A stretch of DNA of 64,000 nucleotides from Demequina muriae (GTDB lineage Bacteria > Actinomycetota > Actinomycetes > Actinomycetales > Demequinaceae), in contig NZ_JAUHQA010000001.1 in NCBI RefSeq assembly GCF_030418295.1, forward strand, positions 930,001 to 994,000, written 5' to 3'. The notes below the pieces were generated by a model. That model was given only the letters and a program-made list of their open reading frames with translations, was not told where the DNA came from and searched no databases. This document shows, in pieces, positions 47,509 to 57,225 of this stretch. Position numbers and translations under genes: made by a program. Every line of letters starts with the position of its first letter. Positions within the stretch are counted from its first letter, which is position 1.

Positions 47509-49065
47509 TCAGCACTGAGTTCCCGAATCCGGCATCCGACCGTCCACGAGGAAGCCGTCGACGGCGTCGATGATGCACTGGTTCGACCGGCCGTAGGCGG
47601 TGTGGCCCTCACCGTCATACGTCAGCAGGGACGCGTCGAGACGCTCGGCGAGCGACTCGGACCACCAGTACGGCGTCGCGGGGTCGTTGGTGGTGCCGAT
47701 CACGAGCATCTGCTCGGCGGTCGCGGCAGCCTCCAGCGACGTGACGTGCTCGTTCGCAGTCCACGGCCATTCGTCGCACCCGGCGCCACTCGCGAACCAC
47801 CATCCGAACGTCGGAGAAGCCTCGACCATGGCGTCCCGGAACTCGTCGACATCATCGATGGTCCACGTGTCGCCCGGCACCTCGTCGAGGCAGCCGATCG
47901 CGGTGAACGCCCACGTCGAGTTGGTCTGATACTCGCCCGTCGCGGTGTCCCGGTCGAGGTAGAAGTTCGCCAGCTCGTACATGACGGCGGCCTCACCCGT
48001 GCCTGCGACCTCCTCGAGGGCGATCTCCAGGAACGGCCACGATGCCTCGTCGTACAGCGTGACGACCACGCCGTAGACGAACAGGTTGCCGTTGACGCCC
48101 CATTCGGTGCCGGAGTCGTAGGGCTCGTCGAGCGCCCGCTCCATCATGGCGCTGAGTTGGCTCTTCTGAGCATCGAGTCCGCCGTCGAGCGGGCACGTGT
48201 CCCGCTCTCCGCACCAGCGGAGGAAGTTAGTGAGCGCATTCTCAAAGCCCTCCGCCTGACCGCGGGCCTGGTCGATGCTCGGCAGCAGGAAGTCGACAGC
48301 GCCGTCGAGCACGAGCCGGCCCACGTTCTCGGGGTACAGCTCCGCGTAGGTGGCGCCCAGCTGGGTGCCGTAGGAGAAGCCCAGGAAGTTCAGCTGCTCG
48401 TCGCCCACGGCGGCTCGGATCACGTCCATGTCCCGAGCGGCGCTCACGGTGTCGACGTTCTCGATCACCGCGCCGGACTCGACCCGGCAGTTGGCGGCGA
48501 AGTCAGCCGCGCGCGCGTTCGCGGCGTCGAGGTCATCCTGCGTCTCGATCAGGGTGTCGGGGAGGTAGAAGGCATCGATCTCCTCGTCCGTCCCGCACTG
48601 CACCGGAGTCGAGGCGCCGACGCCACGAGGGTCGAAGCCCACCACGTCATAGGCGTCGAGCAGATCGTCGCCAGCGGTGGTCGCGAAGTACTCGGTGAGG
48701 TCCAGACCGGAGCCGCCAGGGCCGCCCGGGTTGATGAGAAGCGACCCGAGCCGGGCATCGGCGCTGCGGGCGGGGTGGCGGTTGAGCGCGACCTCGATCG
48801 TGTCGCCGTCGGGCTCGGACCAGTCGAGTGGCACCTGGATGGTCGCGCATTCGAGCTCGCCGCATTCGCTCCACTGGAGCTCCTGGTCGTACACGTCCGA
48901 TGCGCCCGTCGCGGGCGGAGCGGCGGTGCCCGATGCCGTGGGGGCGGGGTCGGCCTCATCGCTCGGGGACACCTGCGTCTTGTCCGGCGAGCAGGCCGCC
49001 AGGACGAGGACGGCGACGGCCGATGCGGCAACCAGGCGGGCAAGGGCGGGCACGCGTCGATTCAT
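47509..49065 (-). CDS. Secreted alpha/beta-hydrolase lipoprotein (TAP-type peptidase)
   Basis: The 518-residue product has a lipobox ending LAAC (Cys about 25), a Pro/Thr/Ala linker and an alpha/beta-hydrolase domain of the tripeptidyl-aminopeptidase (Streptomyces SlpD/SlpE) family: INPGGPGGSG oxyanion region, FDPRGVGAS, the nucleophile elbow GFSYGTQ (about 226-232), TNDPATPY and the catalytic His in GEGHTAYG. It likely removes short peptides at the cell surface. It lies downstream of holB, its usual place. Confidence 0.9.
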   Translation of the reverse strand: MNRRVPALARLVAASAVAVLVLAACSPDKTQVSPSDEADPAPTASGTAAPPATGASDVYDQELQWSECGELECATIQVPLDWSEPDGDTIEVALNRHPARSADARLGSLLINPGGPGGSGLDLTEYFATTAGDDLLDAYDVVGFDPRGVGASTPVQCGTDEEIDAFYLPDTLIETQDDLDAANARAADFAANCRVESGAVIENVDTVSAARDMDVIRAAVGDEQLNFLGFSYGTQLGATYAELYPENVGRLVLDGAVDFLLPSIDQARGQAEGFENALTNFLRWCGERDTCPLDGGLDAQKSQLSAMMERALDEPYDSGTEWGVNGNLFVYGVVVTLYDEASWPFLEIALEEVAGTGEAAVMYELANFYLDRDTATGEYQTNSTWAFTAIGCLDEVPGDTWTIDDVDEFRDAMVEASPTFGWWFASGAGCDEWPWTANEHVTSLEAAATAEQMLVIGTTNDPATPYWWSESLAERLDASLLTYDGEGHTAYGRSNQCIIDAVDGFLVDGRMPDSGTQC

Positions 49066-49112
49066 GCGCCTAGCCTAAGCGGCGGCACCGACTCTCCCTA
49101 GCGACGCTTCCT

Positions 49113-50303
49113 CTAGGAAATAGTGCGTGGCCGGAGCGCAAGCGCCATGGCCTCGAGCGCGAGCACGGGGGCGACGTTGCCGGCCAAGCGCGTGCGCGTC
49201 TGGGTGAGCGCGTCGAGGCACCGCATCGTCTCGGTGAGCGTGGTGCGTCCCGCGAGACCCTCGACGTGGCCGCGATGGGACTCGTTCACGAGGGGAACGG
49301 TCGCCCCCACCTGCAGGCACGCCACATCCCGGTAGAGCGACATGAGGTCCACGATGGCCCGGTCGAGCACGTCCCGCTTGAGTCGCGTCGCGCGTCGCTT
49401 CTGGTCCTCTTCGAGCTGCTTGACCTGCGAGCGCAGCGCGGGCGGGAGCCGACCGCCGTCATCGGCGCCCAGGGTGCGCAGCAGCTCGTTGCGCTCCTCG
49501 ACGTCGCGTTCCTCGGTCGAGGCCTTCGCGTCGGCCTCAGCGACGGCCGCGAGATCGGCCGCGGCGAGCACGGCGTCCCCGACTCCGCGGATCTCCGTGG
49601 CGAGCGCCAGCACCTGGTCGCGACGTCCGCGTGCTGCAGGGTCGCGAGCAAGGCGCCGGGCGATGCCGATGTGGCTCTGGGCGGCATACGCGCACTGACG
49701 CGCGAGCTCGGGTTCCACGCCGTCGCGGTCGACGAGGAGCTGCGCGACCACCTCCGGGTCCGGCACCCGCATACTCACGTGCCGGGAGCGGGAGCGGATG
49801 GTCACCGCGACGTCTTCCGCAGACGGCGCGCACATCACCCAGACGGTGCGCTGCGGCGGCTCCTCGATGGACTTGAGCAGCACGTTCGAGGTGCGCTCCG
49901 TCATGCGGTCCGCGTCCTCGACCACCATCACGCGCCACCTGCCCTCGCTGGGCGAGGACTGCGCGGTCGCGATGAGGTCACGCACCTCGTCGATGCTGAT
50001 GGTGACCTTCTCGGTGGCGAGCAGCGTCACGTCAGCGTGCGCACCACTGAGCGATGTGGTGCACGCCCGGCACTGACCGCACCCGCCCTCGAGGCACTGC
50101 AGCGCAGCCGCGAACGCGCGCGCAGCGTAGGAGCGCCCCGATCCCGGCGGACCAGTGATGATCCACGCGTGAGTCATGGCGGACGGGTCGGCGACTGCGG
50201 CCTTCAACGGCGCGACGGCCACCTCTTGGCCGACCACCTCATCCCACACGCTCGTCGCACGCGCGGCGCCCGCGAGAGGGACGGCGGTCACGGAGTGCCC
50301 CAT
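49113..50303 (-). CDS. holB: DNA polymerase III subunit delta'
   Basis: Delta' is part of the clamp loader. The 396-residue protein has the AAA+ domain with GPPGSGRS (about 51-58, an altered Walker A), a zinc module CLEGGCGQCRAC, VVEDADRMTERTSNVLLKSIEEPP (Walker B region) and sensor 1 IRSRSRHV. The start lies inside the end of tmk (16-bp overlap), the standard tmk-holB pairing. Confidence 0.94.
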   Translation of the reverse strand: MGHSVTAVPLAGAARATSVWDEVVGQEVAVAPLKAAVADPSAMTHAWIITGPPGSGRSYAARAFAAALQCLEGGCGQCRACTTSLSGAHADVTLLATEKVTISIDEVRDLIATAQSSPSEGRWRVMVVEDADRMTERTSNVLLKSIEEPPQRTVWVMCAPSAEDVAVTIRSRSRHVSMRVPDPEVVAQLLVDRDGVEPELARQCAYAAQSHIGIARRLARDPAARGRRDQVLALATEIRGVGDAVLAAADLAAVAEADAKASTEERDVEERNELLRTLGADDGGRLPPALRSQVKQLEEDQKRRATRLKRDVLDRAIVDLMSLYRDVACLQVGATVPLVNESHRGHVEGLAGRTTLTETMRCLDALTQTRTRLAGNVAPVLALEAMALALRPRTIS

Positions 50304-50977
50304 GGTTCGAGCCCCTCGGGCGAGGCGGCCGCGGACCCCGCCCGCACATCGGCCGTCCAGACGCCCGAGCGGGCCATCGCATCGGCCACGGCTCGCGTGA
50401 CATCTCCGGCGACGTCCTCGATCGAGCGCGCGGCATCGATCACCGCATACCGCGAGGGCTCGCGCGCCGCCAAGCCCAGAAACGCCTCGCGGATCAGGGC
50501 GGCGTGCTCCCCGGTCTCCCGCTCGACTCGGTCCAGCTCGCGCTCCATCCGCCCCGCGGCCGGCTCCATGTCGAGCACGACCGTCAAGTCCGGCAGCAGG
50601 TCCTCGGTGGCCCAGCGCGAGATGCGCTCGACCTCGTCGCCCAGGCCGCGCGCGCCGCCCTGGTAGACGATCGACGAGTCGACGTAGCGGTCCTGCACCA
50701 CCACGGCGCCGCGCTCGAGAGCGGGACGGACCTTGGTGGCGATGTGGTGCGCACGGTCGGCGGCATAAAGCAGCGCCTCGGCACGGGGGGCCACATGATC
50801 GCCATGCATGACGGCCTGCCGAAGCTCCTGCCCCAGCTGCGTGCCGCCCGGCTCACGCGTGGTGACGACCTCGAAGCCGCCCCCCGCGGGAGCGCGCAGA
50901 TGCCCGGCCAACAGGTCGATCTGCGTGGACTTGCCCACGCCGTCGCCGCCCTCGAACACCACGAAGAATCCGGTCAT
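50288..50977 (-). CDS. tmk: Thymidylate kinase
   Basis: Tmk phosphorylates dTMP. The 229-residue product has the P-loop FEGGDGVGKST (8-18), TREPGGT, the DRYVDSS motif and a lid region. A C-terminal extension of ~20 residues overlaps holB. Usually tmk follows topA directly; here a ~7-kb accessory block (51.0-57.9 kb) separates them. Confidence 0.95.
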   Translation of the reverse strand: MTGFFVVFEGGDGVGKSTQIDLLAGHLRAPAGGGFEVVTTREPGGTQLGQELRQAVMHGDHVAPRAEALLYAADRAHHIATKVRPALERGAVVVQDRYVDSSIVYQGGARGLGDEVERISRWATEDLLPDLTVVLDMEPAAGRMERELDRVERETGEHAALIREAFLGLAAREPSRYAVIDAARSIEDVAGDVTRAVADAMARSGVWTADVRAGSAAASPEGLEPWGTP

Positions 50978-51040
50978 GCGACCAACCTACCGGCGCACTC
51001 CGACGGCCGATGCGCGGGGCGTGCCCGCACGGACGTCCGG

Positions 51041-52069
51041 CTACTTCTCGTTCGGGTAGACGACGCCGACCTGCGCGCGGACCTCGTCCATGATGCGCAT
51101 GATCTCGAGCGAGTTGTCCAGCGTGTGCAGCGGGCTCTCCGTCTTGCCTGCGGCCACCAGGCGCGCGACCTCGGCGGCCTGCCACTGGAAGCCGTTGTCG
51201 AAGACGCCCTCGTAGGTCCACGAGGTGCCGTCGAGACGGAACAGCGTGAAGTTGGTGGGCTGGTAGAAGGTGCCCTCGATCTCGATCGCACCCTCCGTGC
51301 CGCCGATGTGGCCGGTGCACGGCGTGCGGGCCTCCATCGTGGTGGTGAGGCTGGCCTGCGCGCCGTCGTACTCGAAGATCATGGACACCTGGCCGTCGAC
51401 GCCGGTGTCGCGCAGGCGTCCCTTGGCGGTGATGGCCGTGGGCACTCCGAGCATGTCGTGCGCGAACGCGATCGGGTAGACGCCGAGGTCCAGCAGCGCA
51501 CCGCCCGCGAGCTCGGGGCGCACCATGCGCTCCACGTGGGTCAGCATCTGGCCGTGGTCGGCCTGAACCGAGACCACGTCGCCGATCTCGCCGCGGGCGA
51601 TGGCGGCACGGATCGCGTACATGTGCGGCAGGTGGCGGGCCCACATCGCCTCCATGACGAACACGCCCTTGGCGCGCGCGGCGTCCACGATCAGCTGGGC
51701 CTGAGCGGCGTTCTGCGTGAAGGCCTTCTCGACGAGCACGTGCTTGCCGGCCTCGATCGCGAGCAGCGCGGGCTCGTGGTGGTTGTTGTGAGTGGTCGCG
51801 ACGTAGACGATGTCGATGCTGTCATCTGCGAGCAGCTCCTCGTACGAGCCGTATGCGGCAGGGATGCCCTTCTCGTCGGCGAACTGCTGCGCGCGCTCCA
51901 CACCCGAGGCGGAGGCGACGCCCACGACCTCCGACTGCGTGTACCGGGTGACGGCGTCCGCGAGCTTGCGGGCGATGCCGCCTGCTCCCATGATTCCCCA
52001 GCGGAAGGCGGGGGCATCCATGGGGTTCGGTGCGATGGCGGTCTGCGAGGCGGTGTATTCGTGGCTCAT
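51041..52069 (-). CDS. Gfo/Idh/MocA-family oxidoreductase
   Basis: The 342-residue protein has an N-terminal Rossmann domain with WGIMGAGGIARKLADA (about 24-39), VATTHNNHHEPALLAIEAGKHVLVEKAF with the catalytic-site Lys of the EKP-type motif (here EKA), and a C-terminal GFO_IDH_MocA domain with LLDLGVYPIAFA. It is an NAD(P)-linked dehydrogenase of a sugar or cyclitol; the substrate cannot be told. No sugar genes are adjacent. Confidence 0.88.
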   Translation of the reverse strand: MSHEYTASQTAIAPNPMDAPAFRWGIMGAGGIARKLADAVTRYTQSEVVGVASASGVERAQQFADEKGIPAAYGSYEELLADDSIDIVYVATTHNNHHEPALLAIEAGKHVLVEKAFTQNAAQAQLIVDAARAKGVFVMEAMWARHLPHMYAIRAAIARGEIGDVVSVQADHGQMLTHVERMVRPELAGGALLDLGVYPIAFAHDMLGVPTAITAKGRLRDTGVDGQVSMIFEYDGAQASLTTTMEARTPCTGHIGGTEGAIEIEGTFYQPTNFTLFRLDGTSWTYEGVFDNGFQWQAAEVARLVAAGKTESPLHTLDNSLEIMRIMDEVRAQVGVVYPNEK

Positions 52070-52135
52070 GTTGCCAGCCTAGCGAGGCCGCGACGCCCGA
52101 CCCACCCGCGACGCATCGGCGTGCGAACCTGTCGC

Positions 52136-52810
52136 ATGAGTTCTCTGACCTCCCCGTCCACGCGCGCGCCTCGAACCCGAATGCTCGGCGTGATCGCGAT
52201 CGTCGGCGCTGTGGCCTGGATCGGCACGGTCGCGGCGTTCCACCTGATCCGTCCCGATCTCTCGCCCGGCGACGCCTACATCAGCAATTACGCGCGCGGC
52301 GACTGGGCGTGGGTGATGCAGACCGCGTTCCTGGTCAACGGGGCGGGCTGGGCGGCGGCGGGTCTCGGGCTGCGCCGCGCACTCGATGGTGCTCCTGGGG
52401 CCACGGCCCTGGCGGCGCTCGCCGTGCTCGCGGCCACCGGAATGGTGATGGCCGGAGTCTTCCGGGCAGACCCGCTCGGCACCACGTCATCGTCGCTCGA
52501 GGGGCTCGTCCACTCGCGGACCGCCGGGCTCGCGTTCCTGTGCTTCATCGCACTCGGCTTCGTGGGGTGGTGGGCCCTGCGCCGGGCCGATGCGTGGGCC
52601 GGCTGGGAGCTGCCCTCTCTCGCCTTCGGGTTCGTGACCCTCACCCTGTTCGTCACCTTCAACGCCTGGCCGTCCGTGGCCGGTGGCGGCTTCGGGTGGT
52701 GGCAGCGCCTGCTCGCCGCCGTCGTGATCCCGGGGGCGCTGGCAGCGATCGGATGGAGACTGACCCGACCCGCGCATCGGACGGTCGCCACCGGCCTCCG
52801 CGAGGAGTAG
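52136..52810 (+). CDS. DUF998 membrane protein, first of a tandem pair
   Basis: The product (224 aa) has six predicted membrane helices and the DUF998 pattern (RPDLSPGDAYISNYARGDWAWVMQTAFLVNGAGW near the first loop; FNAWPSVAGGGFGWWQRLLA in the last). Function unknown. The ATG at 52136 is chosen; the frame is open far upstream but that part is antisense to the oxidoreductase. A clear paralogue follows at 52852. Confidence 0.85.
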   Translation: MSSLTSPSTRAPRTRMLGVIAIVGAVAWIGTVAAFHLIRPDLSPGDAYISNYARGDWAWVMQTAFLVNGAGWAAAGLGLRRALDGAPGATALAALAVLAATGMVMAGVFRADPLGTTSSSLEGLVHSRTAGLAFLCFIALGFVGWWALRRADAWAGWELPSLAFGFVTLTLFVTFNAWPSVAGGGFGWWQRLLAAVVIPGALAAIGWRLTRPAHRTVATGLREE

Positions 52811-52851
52811 CGTCAGAGGTATCAGGCACGACCTCGTGAGAGGGGGCTGAG

Positions 52852-53544
52852 ATGACCGGCAACGACGCAGGTCCAGGCACGACGACGACGCCCACCCGAT
52901 CCACGCGCGTGCCGCTGTCCGCATCGGCCCTCGGTCTGGGCGCGATCTATGCCGCGATGTTCTGGCTCGCCGTGACGCTGGCCTTCCACTGGATCCGGCC
53001 CGAGCTCGACCCGTGCTGCAGCTATGTCAGCAACTACGGTCGCGGCGACTACGAGTGGCTGATGCAGGCAGCGTTCGTGGTGTTCGGCTTCGGCTGGATG
53101 GCCGCCGGCATCTCGCTGCGACGTGCACTGCGTGAGACCCGCGCCGCCGCCGTGTTGCGGACGCTGCTCTTCATCGTGGGATTCGGTCTGCTCGTCGCCG
53201 GGATGTGGCGGGCGGACGACCTGGGTGCCGCAGGCGACCCCTCCCCGGAAGACGTGTTCCACACGGTCGGCAGCCTCGCCGCCTTCGGTGGACTGATCGT
53301 GTTCGGGCTGCTCTCCGCGTGGCTGCTGCGGGGCACCAGGCTGAGCGGGCTCGCGGTGGTGCAGCTGGTGCTCGGCCTCGTCACCCTCGCCTTGTTCCTG
53401 ACGTTCAGCATCATGGCCGATGCCGGCGCCGACGGGTTCGGGTGGTGGCAGCGGGCGCTGACCATGGTCGTGATGCCCGGCTGGCTCATGTGGCTCGGCT
53501 GGCGCCTGGTGCTGACGGCCCGAGCCGCCGCCCGCCGCGCCTGA
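52852..53544 (+). CDS. DUF998 membrane protein, second of a tandem pair
   Basis: The 230-residue paralogue of the previous gene shares SNYGRGDYEWLMQAAFVVFGFGWMAAGISLRRAL with it and the FGWWQRAL motif at the C-terminus, with six membrane helices. GAGAGGGGG lies 5-6 bases before the ATG. It starts 41 bp after its neighbour's stop. A nested palindrome follows 13 bp after its own stop. Confidence 0.85.
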   Translation: MTGNDAGPGTTTTPTRSTRVPLSASALGLGAIYAAMFWLAVTLAFHWIRPELDPCCSYVSNYGRGDYEWLMQAAFVVFGFGWMAAGISLRRALRETRAAAVLRTLLFIVGFGLLVAGMWRADDLGAAGDPSPEDVFHTVGSLAAFGGLIVFGLLSAWLLRGTRLSGLAVVQLVLGLVTLALFLTFSIMADAGADGFGWWQRALTMVVMPGWLMWLGWRLVLTARAAARRA

Positions 53545-53556
53545 CGCGCCTCGCCC

Positions 53557-53653
53557 GTTCACTGCGAACCACTTTTCGCGCGACACGCCGCCATGAGGGG
53601 CCGATGCGGGCGCGCACTCGGGGTGTCGATCCCCACAGGGGTTCGCAGTTGAG
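53557..53653. repeat. Nested palindromic repeat, copy B (between convergent genes)
   Basis: Outer arms around CACTGCGAACC (53560-53570) and GGTTCGCAGTTG (53640-53651); inner CGACACGCC and GGGGTGTCG; loop with GGCCGATGC (53599-53607). It fills the gap between convergent stops at 53544 and 53668. Confidence 0.85.
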
Positions 53654-53667
53654 TCGGTGGGAGGCGG

Positions 53668-55053
53668 TCAGTCGGCCTCGCCCAGGTAGACCCACGTCTG
53701 GTAGCCGTCGCGGTCACCGCCGGGATCGGTGCCTGCCTCGTCGACCGCGTCCCAATCCACACCGTCGATCACCAGGAACACCGCGCCGTCGATCTCGGGA
53801 ATGGGCGCGTCGTAGGCGCAGTCGTCGCCCCGGAGCGGATCCGTGCCGCCGCTGCGGAGAATGAACTGGAGGCCCGGATGCCACTGGAGGTGCGGGTCCG
53901 GGATCCCGGCGCTGACCTCGTCCGCCACCAGCCACGCGTGGTGCTCGAGGTACCAGGGCGTGTCCCCTCCCGTGACGCTCACCACCCACTCGTCGCCCCA
54001 CAGTTCTCCCGTGAGCTCCTCGGTCAGGAACGGCAGTCTGACCGTGTACTCGGGCGCATCAGTGCTGGGGTGACCCGCATCCCGCAGGTCGGTCAGAGGC
54101 GAGCATCCTGGCTCGGGCCGCGGCACCGCGAACGCCTGGTGGGTCGGCCGGGTCCGGCTCAGCTCAGCCGAGTCCACGACGTCCGGCGAATCCCCATCGA
54201 TGCCCGGCGCCTCGGAGGAGTTGGCGGGCTCGTTGGGGTCCACGACGACCGTCGCGAGCAAGGTGCTCTCCCCGGTTTCGCTGGTCGACCAGTACTGAGC
54301 GACGAGCCGTGTGTCCATGGGGTCGCCCGGATCGTTGGACCACGAGTCGAGCGAGTCGTCGCACTGGCCGATGCGCGGGATGCCTGCGCCCGACTCCCCC
54401 ATCAGCATGGCGTCCTCATCGCCTCCCGCGCCGTATGCGCTCGACGCCACGACACCAGCGACGATGTCGTCATCCATCAGCAGCGTGGCGACACGGTAGG
54501 ACCGCACCTCGCCACCCCCCGCGATCCTCCACGAGGGCGAGTCCGGGTCCCAGCCGGTCATGATCCCGTCCGGATCGTCAGGATCCAAGGGCCTCGGCTC
54601 CGCGGTGGGGGTACCGAGCGTGTCCCCCAATGTGGTCAGCTCCGCCTCAAGGAACAGATCGCGGTCGAGCGCCTGCGCATCGTGCACCGTGAGCCCGGGC
54701 GTGAGGTCGAGCTCGTCGCCGCACATCACCGCATCGGCTCCCCGCAGCATCACCTCGGGCTCGCTGTCGCGCACGTCCCCGCCCGATTCGACCGAGTAGC
54801 GGAACGGGCCCGCGTCGGCGCCGGCCGGCTCTGCATCCCACACACCGCCGAGAGAGGGAACAAGCCATGCCGCCATCCCGATCGCGGTGACACCCAGGAC
54901 GGCGACTCCCGCCTGAGCCGTCGCCCTCCGCCGCCAACCCCGAGAGATGCCGTGGACGCTCGAGGCAACGACCGCATCGGCCGTCAGCGAGGGCGCGACC
55001 GCCTCGCCGTGCTGCTGGGCCGCGCGCCTCAACGCATCGTGAAAGTCGCTCAT
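53668..55053 (-). CDS. Membrane-anchored regulator-like protein paired with an ECF sigma factor, copy 1
   Basis: The 461-residue product has a ~40-residue cytoplasmic N-terminus, one membrane helix (about 48-68) and a large acidic outer domain rich in Asp/Gly with several Cys. Its start overlaps the sigma gene stop by four bases (ATGA). That pairing suggests an anti-sigma role, but no zinc-binding anti-sigma motif is seen, so it could also be a sensor or target. A paralogous arrangement follows at 55783-57758. Confidence 0.7.
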   Translation of the reverse strand: MSDFHDALRRAAQQHGEAVAPSLTADAVVASSVHGISRGWRRRATAQAGVAVLGVTAIGMAAWLVPSLGGVWDAEPAGADAGPFRYSVESGGDVRDSEPEVMLRGADAVMCGDELDLTPGLTVHDAQALDRDLFLEAELTTLGDTLGTPTAEPRPLDPDDPDGIMTGWDPDSPSWRIAGGGEVRSYRVATLLMDDDIVAGVVASSAYGAGGDEDAMLMGESGAGIPRIGQCDDSLDSWSNDPGDPMDTRLVAQYWSTSETGESTLLATVVVDPNEPANSSEAPGIDGDSPDVVDSAELSRTRPTHQAFAVPRPEPGCSPLTDLRDAGHPSTDAPEYTVRLPFLTEELTGELWGDEWVVSVTGGDTPWYLEHHAWLVADEVSAGIPDPHLQWHPGLQFILRSGGTDPLRGDDCAYDAPIPEIDGAVFLVIDGVDWDAVDEAGTDPGGDRDGYQTWVYLGEAD

Positions 55054-55586
55054 GGCTTGCTCCTCTCAACCACGGGCAGCCTTTCGGGTTCGTCGGCGCT
55101 CACTCCCAGCACCGGCGCGAGCCGTTGCCGGCCCTCTGCCAGGTACTTCTTGACGGTGCCATCGCTCAGGCGCATCGCCACCGCGATGTCCGCCACCGTG
55201 AGGTCGTCGTAGAAGCGCAGCGCGACGGCGGTGCGCACGCGCGGAGGCAGCTCGGCCAGCGCCCGGCTGATCTCGTCGTGCTCCTCGACGTCGGCGGCAT
55301 GGTCGTGCGGATCGCGCGACGCGACCTTGGGGACCAGCCGGCGCCACGTAGTGTCCCGGCGGATCCCGTCGATGTGGAGCGTGCGCATGGTCGCGCGGAC
55401 GTAGCCCTCGATCGCGCGGTGGTCGTCGAGCCGCCGGCGCTTGACGAGGGTCTTCACGACCGCCGCCTGCACCAGCTCCTCCGCATCGTGATGCGAGCCG
55501 GTCAGCACGTAGCCGTAGGCGGCCAGGCGCGATCCGCCCTCGCGGTACACGTCCGCGACCACCTCAGCGATATCCGGCCTGCTCAT
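55050..55586 (-). CDS. SigE-family ECF sigma factor, copy 1
   Basis: The 178-residue protein has region 2 (LAAYGYVLTGSHHDAEELVQAAVVKT, then YVRATMRTLHIDG) and region 4 (LAELPPRVRTAVALRFYDDLTVADIAVAMRLSDGTVKKYLAEGRQRL), the SigE-family ECF pattern of Streptomyces. The ATG at 55586 has GAGGG close by. It is overlapped by the membrane-protein gene, and is a clear paralogue of 57222-57758. Confidence 0.88.
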   Translation of the reverse strand: MSRPDIAEVVADVYREGGSRLAAYGYVLTGSHHDAEELVQAAVVKTLVKRRRLDDHRAIEGYVRATMRTLHIDGIRRDTTWRRLVPKVASRDPHDHAADVEEHDEISRALAELPPRVRTAVALRFYDDLTVADIAVAMRLSDGTVKKYLAEGRQRLAPVLGVSADEPERLPVVERSKP

Positions 55587-55647
55587 GTCCCTCACACCAT
55601 AGGGACGGTTGAGGGGTGCTCGGGGGTGGGGTGCGACTTCACGCCCG

Positions 55648-55748
55648 CTTTCACTACGAACCCCTCCTCTGGCGACACGCCGCAGCATCGGGCCGAAGCA
55701 GTTGCGCATTCGGGGTGTCGCGCCCAGAAGTGGTTCGCAGTTGAGGAG
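55648..55748. repeat. Nested palindromic repeat, copy C
   Basis: Outer arms CTTTCACTACGAACC (55648-55662) and GTGGTTCGCAGTTGAGG (about 55731-55747); inner CGACACGCC and GGGGTGTCG, and a loop with CATCGGGCCGA. It lies about 35 bp after the second regulator-like gene stop (55783). Confidence 0.85.
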
Positions 55749-55782
55749 GTGAGGGGCGGCCGATGCGCGGGCTGGGTCCCGC

Positions 55783-57225
55783 TCAGCCCTGCGCGTCGAT
55801 CTCGGGGATAGAGGGAACGCCGGAGACCACGGTGATGGCCGTGAGGTCGTACACATCCCCCATCTCAGGCACAACGAGACTGGCGGAGTACTCCCCCTCT
55901 GGGACGAGGTCTGGGCTGCCGCAGTCCCACACCTGGTTCAGTTCGACGAACCAGCCGGGCTCGTCGTGCGGGAGGTCGTCTCGCTCGGACCAGCGGGCGT
56001 TGAACACCCACGTCCCTTCCACGCCGCGCAGCAGGAGTCGCATGTCCCCGACGCCTGTCATGCGCTCGACCGAGTCGGGATCTCCATCGGCACGGCCGAC
56101 CGGAATCGGGTACCCGCCGACGAGAGCGTCGTCTCCGTAGCCATACAGGCGGCCTGTCTCGATGGTGTTGGGCACCGGGAGGCTGCCGACGACGTCCCCA
56201 GCGTCGCCCGTGCCTGTCACGAAGTCCGGATCGTCCAGCAGCGCGGCGCACTCGAGCCCGCCCGTCCACTCCCGCACGTCGATGACGGACGCGAGCGCGT
56301 CGTCGCCCCAGGTGTTTCCGAGCGAGTCGGGGTCATCGACCTCGGGCTCCCCCAGGCCGGTGTACTCAATCTCGCCCGCGCTGGCCACGATGGTGGCAAG
56401 CGGGCCGTCGTGGGTGGACAGCCACAGCTGCGTCACGAGCACCGGCTCGTAAGTGCCGTCGCTGGGTGAGCTGTCGGAGCATCCTTCTCCCGGCGCTGGG
56501 GTCCACGAGAAGCCGTCGGACGCGCCCGCCTCACCCATGCTCGTCGTCAGAGTGCCCGGCTCGGTGCCCACGACGACTCCGTCGCTCAGCACCAGCGCCT
56601 GCTCGAACACCAAGAGATCATCCGAGTTACTCGCCGCCAACGATGACGTCCATATGTGCGACGACAGCGCCCATTCGACATCGGCCGCGACGTCGATAGG
56701 GTCCACCAAAGTCTCCATGGTCAGGTTCCTCCAGAACTCATCAGTGATGGCCTGGTCGTATCCCGCCACTTCTTCTTGTGCGGGCCCCACCCACCACGAA
56801 GTGTCGAGCACAGCACCCGCGCCGAGCACCGACTCGTCGTGCACGGTGACGCCCGGATCGAGGCCCAATCCGTTTCCGCACTGCAGAGTCTCGCTCAAAT
56901 CGACGGGCACATCGGGGTCCACCCGCGCGTCGGCGTCCACCCGGTAGGTTTCTCCGGTGTTGTCCGACATCGGGATAGGCGTCGTGGCCGAGGGAGTCGC
57001 CGCAGGTTCAGCATCGAAGCCCAACCCTGGCAGCACGCTCCACGCACCCACCGCCACGAGCGCGATCCCAGCCACGGCACCCACACCCACACCGACCGCG
57101 CGCCGGCGACGCCCCTGGCGCACGCGAGAATTCAACGCAGAACGCACGTCGCGAGAACTCAGGCGCTGCGCGGACTCGTCGGCCGCATCGGCCCCGTGCC
57201 GTCCCAGCTCATCGTGAAGATTCAT
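55783..57225 (-). CDS. Membrane-anchored regulator-like protein paired with an ECF sigma factor, copy 2
   Basis: The 480-residue product has the same plan as 53668-55053: ~40 cytoplasmic residues rich in Arg near the membrane, one helix (about 44-64), then a large acidic Cys-containing outer domain with a C-DGLDPGVTVHDESVLG-like segment shared with copy 1 (LTPGLTVHDAQALD). The start overlaps the sigma gene stop (ATGA). Anti-sigma function is inferred only from pairing. Confidence 0.7.
   Translation of the reverse strand: MNLHDELGRHGADAADESAQRLSSRDVRSALNSRVRQGRRRRAVGVGVGAVAGIALVAVGAWSVLPGLGFDAEPAATPSATTPIPMSDNTGETYRVDADARVDPDVPVDLSETLQCGNGLGLDPGVTVHDESVLGAGAVLDTSWWVGPAQEEVAGYDQAITDEFWRNLTMETLVDPIDVAADVEWALSSHIWTSSLAASNSDDLLVFEQALVLSDGVVVGTEPGTLTTSMGEAGASDGFSWTPAPGEGCSDSSPSDGTYEPVLVTQLWLSTHDGPLATIVASAGEIEYTGLGEPEVDDPDSLGNTWGDDALASVIDVREWTGGLECAALLDDPDFVTGTGDAGDVVGSLPVPNTIETGRLYGYGDDALVGGYPIPVGRADGDPDSVERMTGVGDMRLLLRGVEGTWVFNARWSERDDLPHDEPGWFVELNQVWDCGSPDLVPEGEYSASLVVPEMGDVYDLTAITVVSGVPSIPEIDAQG

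Noticed and set aside
50504-52135. The first 544 codons of a long plus-strand open frame leading into the DUF998 gene
   Set aside because: They are antisense to tmk and the oxidoreductase, His/Arg/Gly-rich, and carry no domain. Only the part from 52136 is coding.
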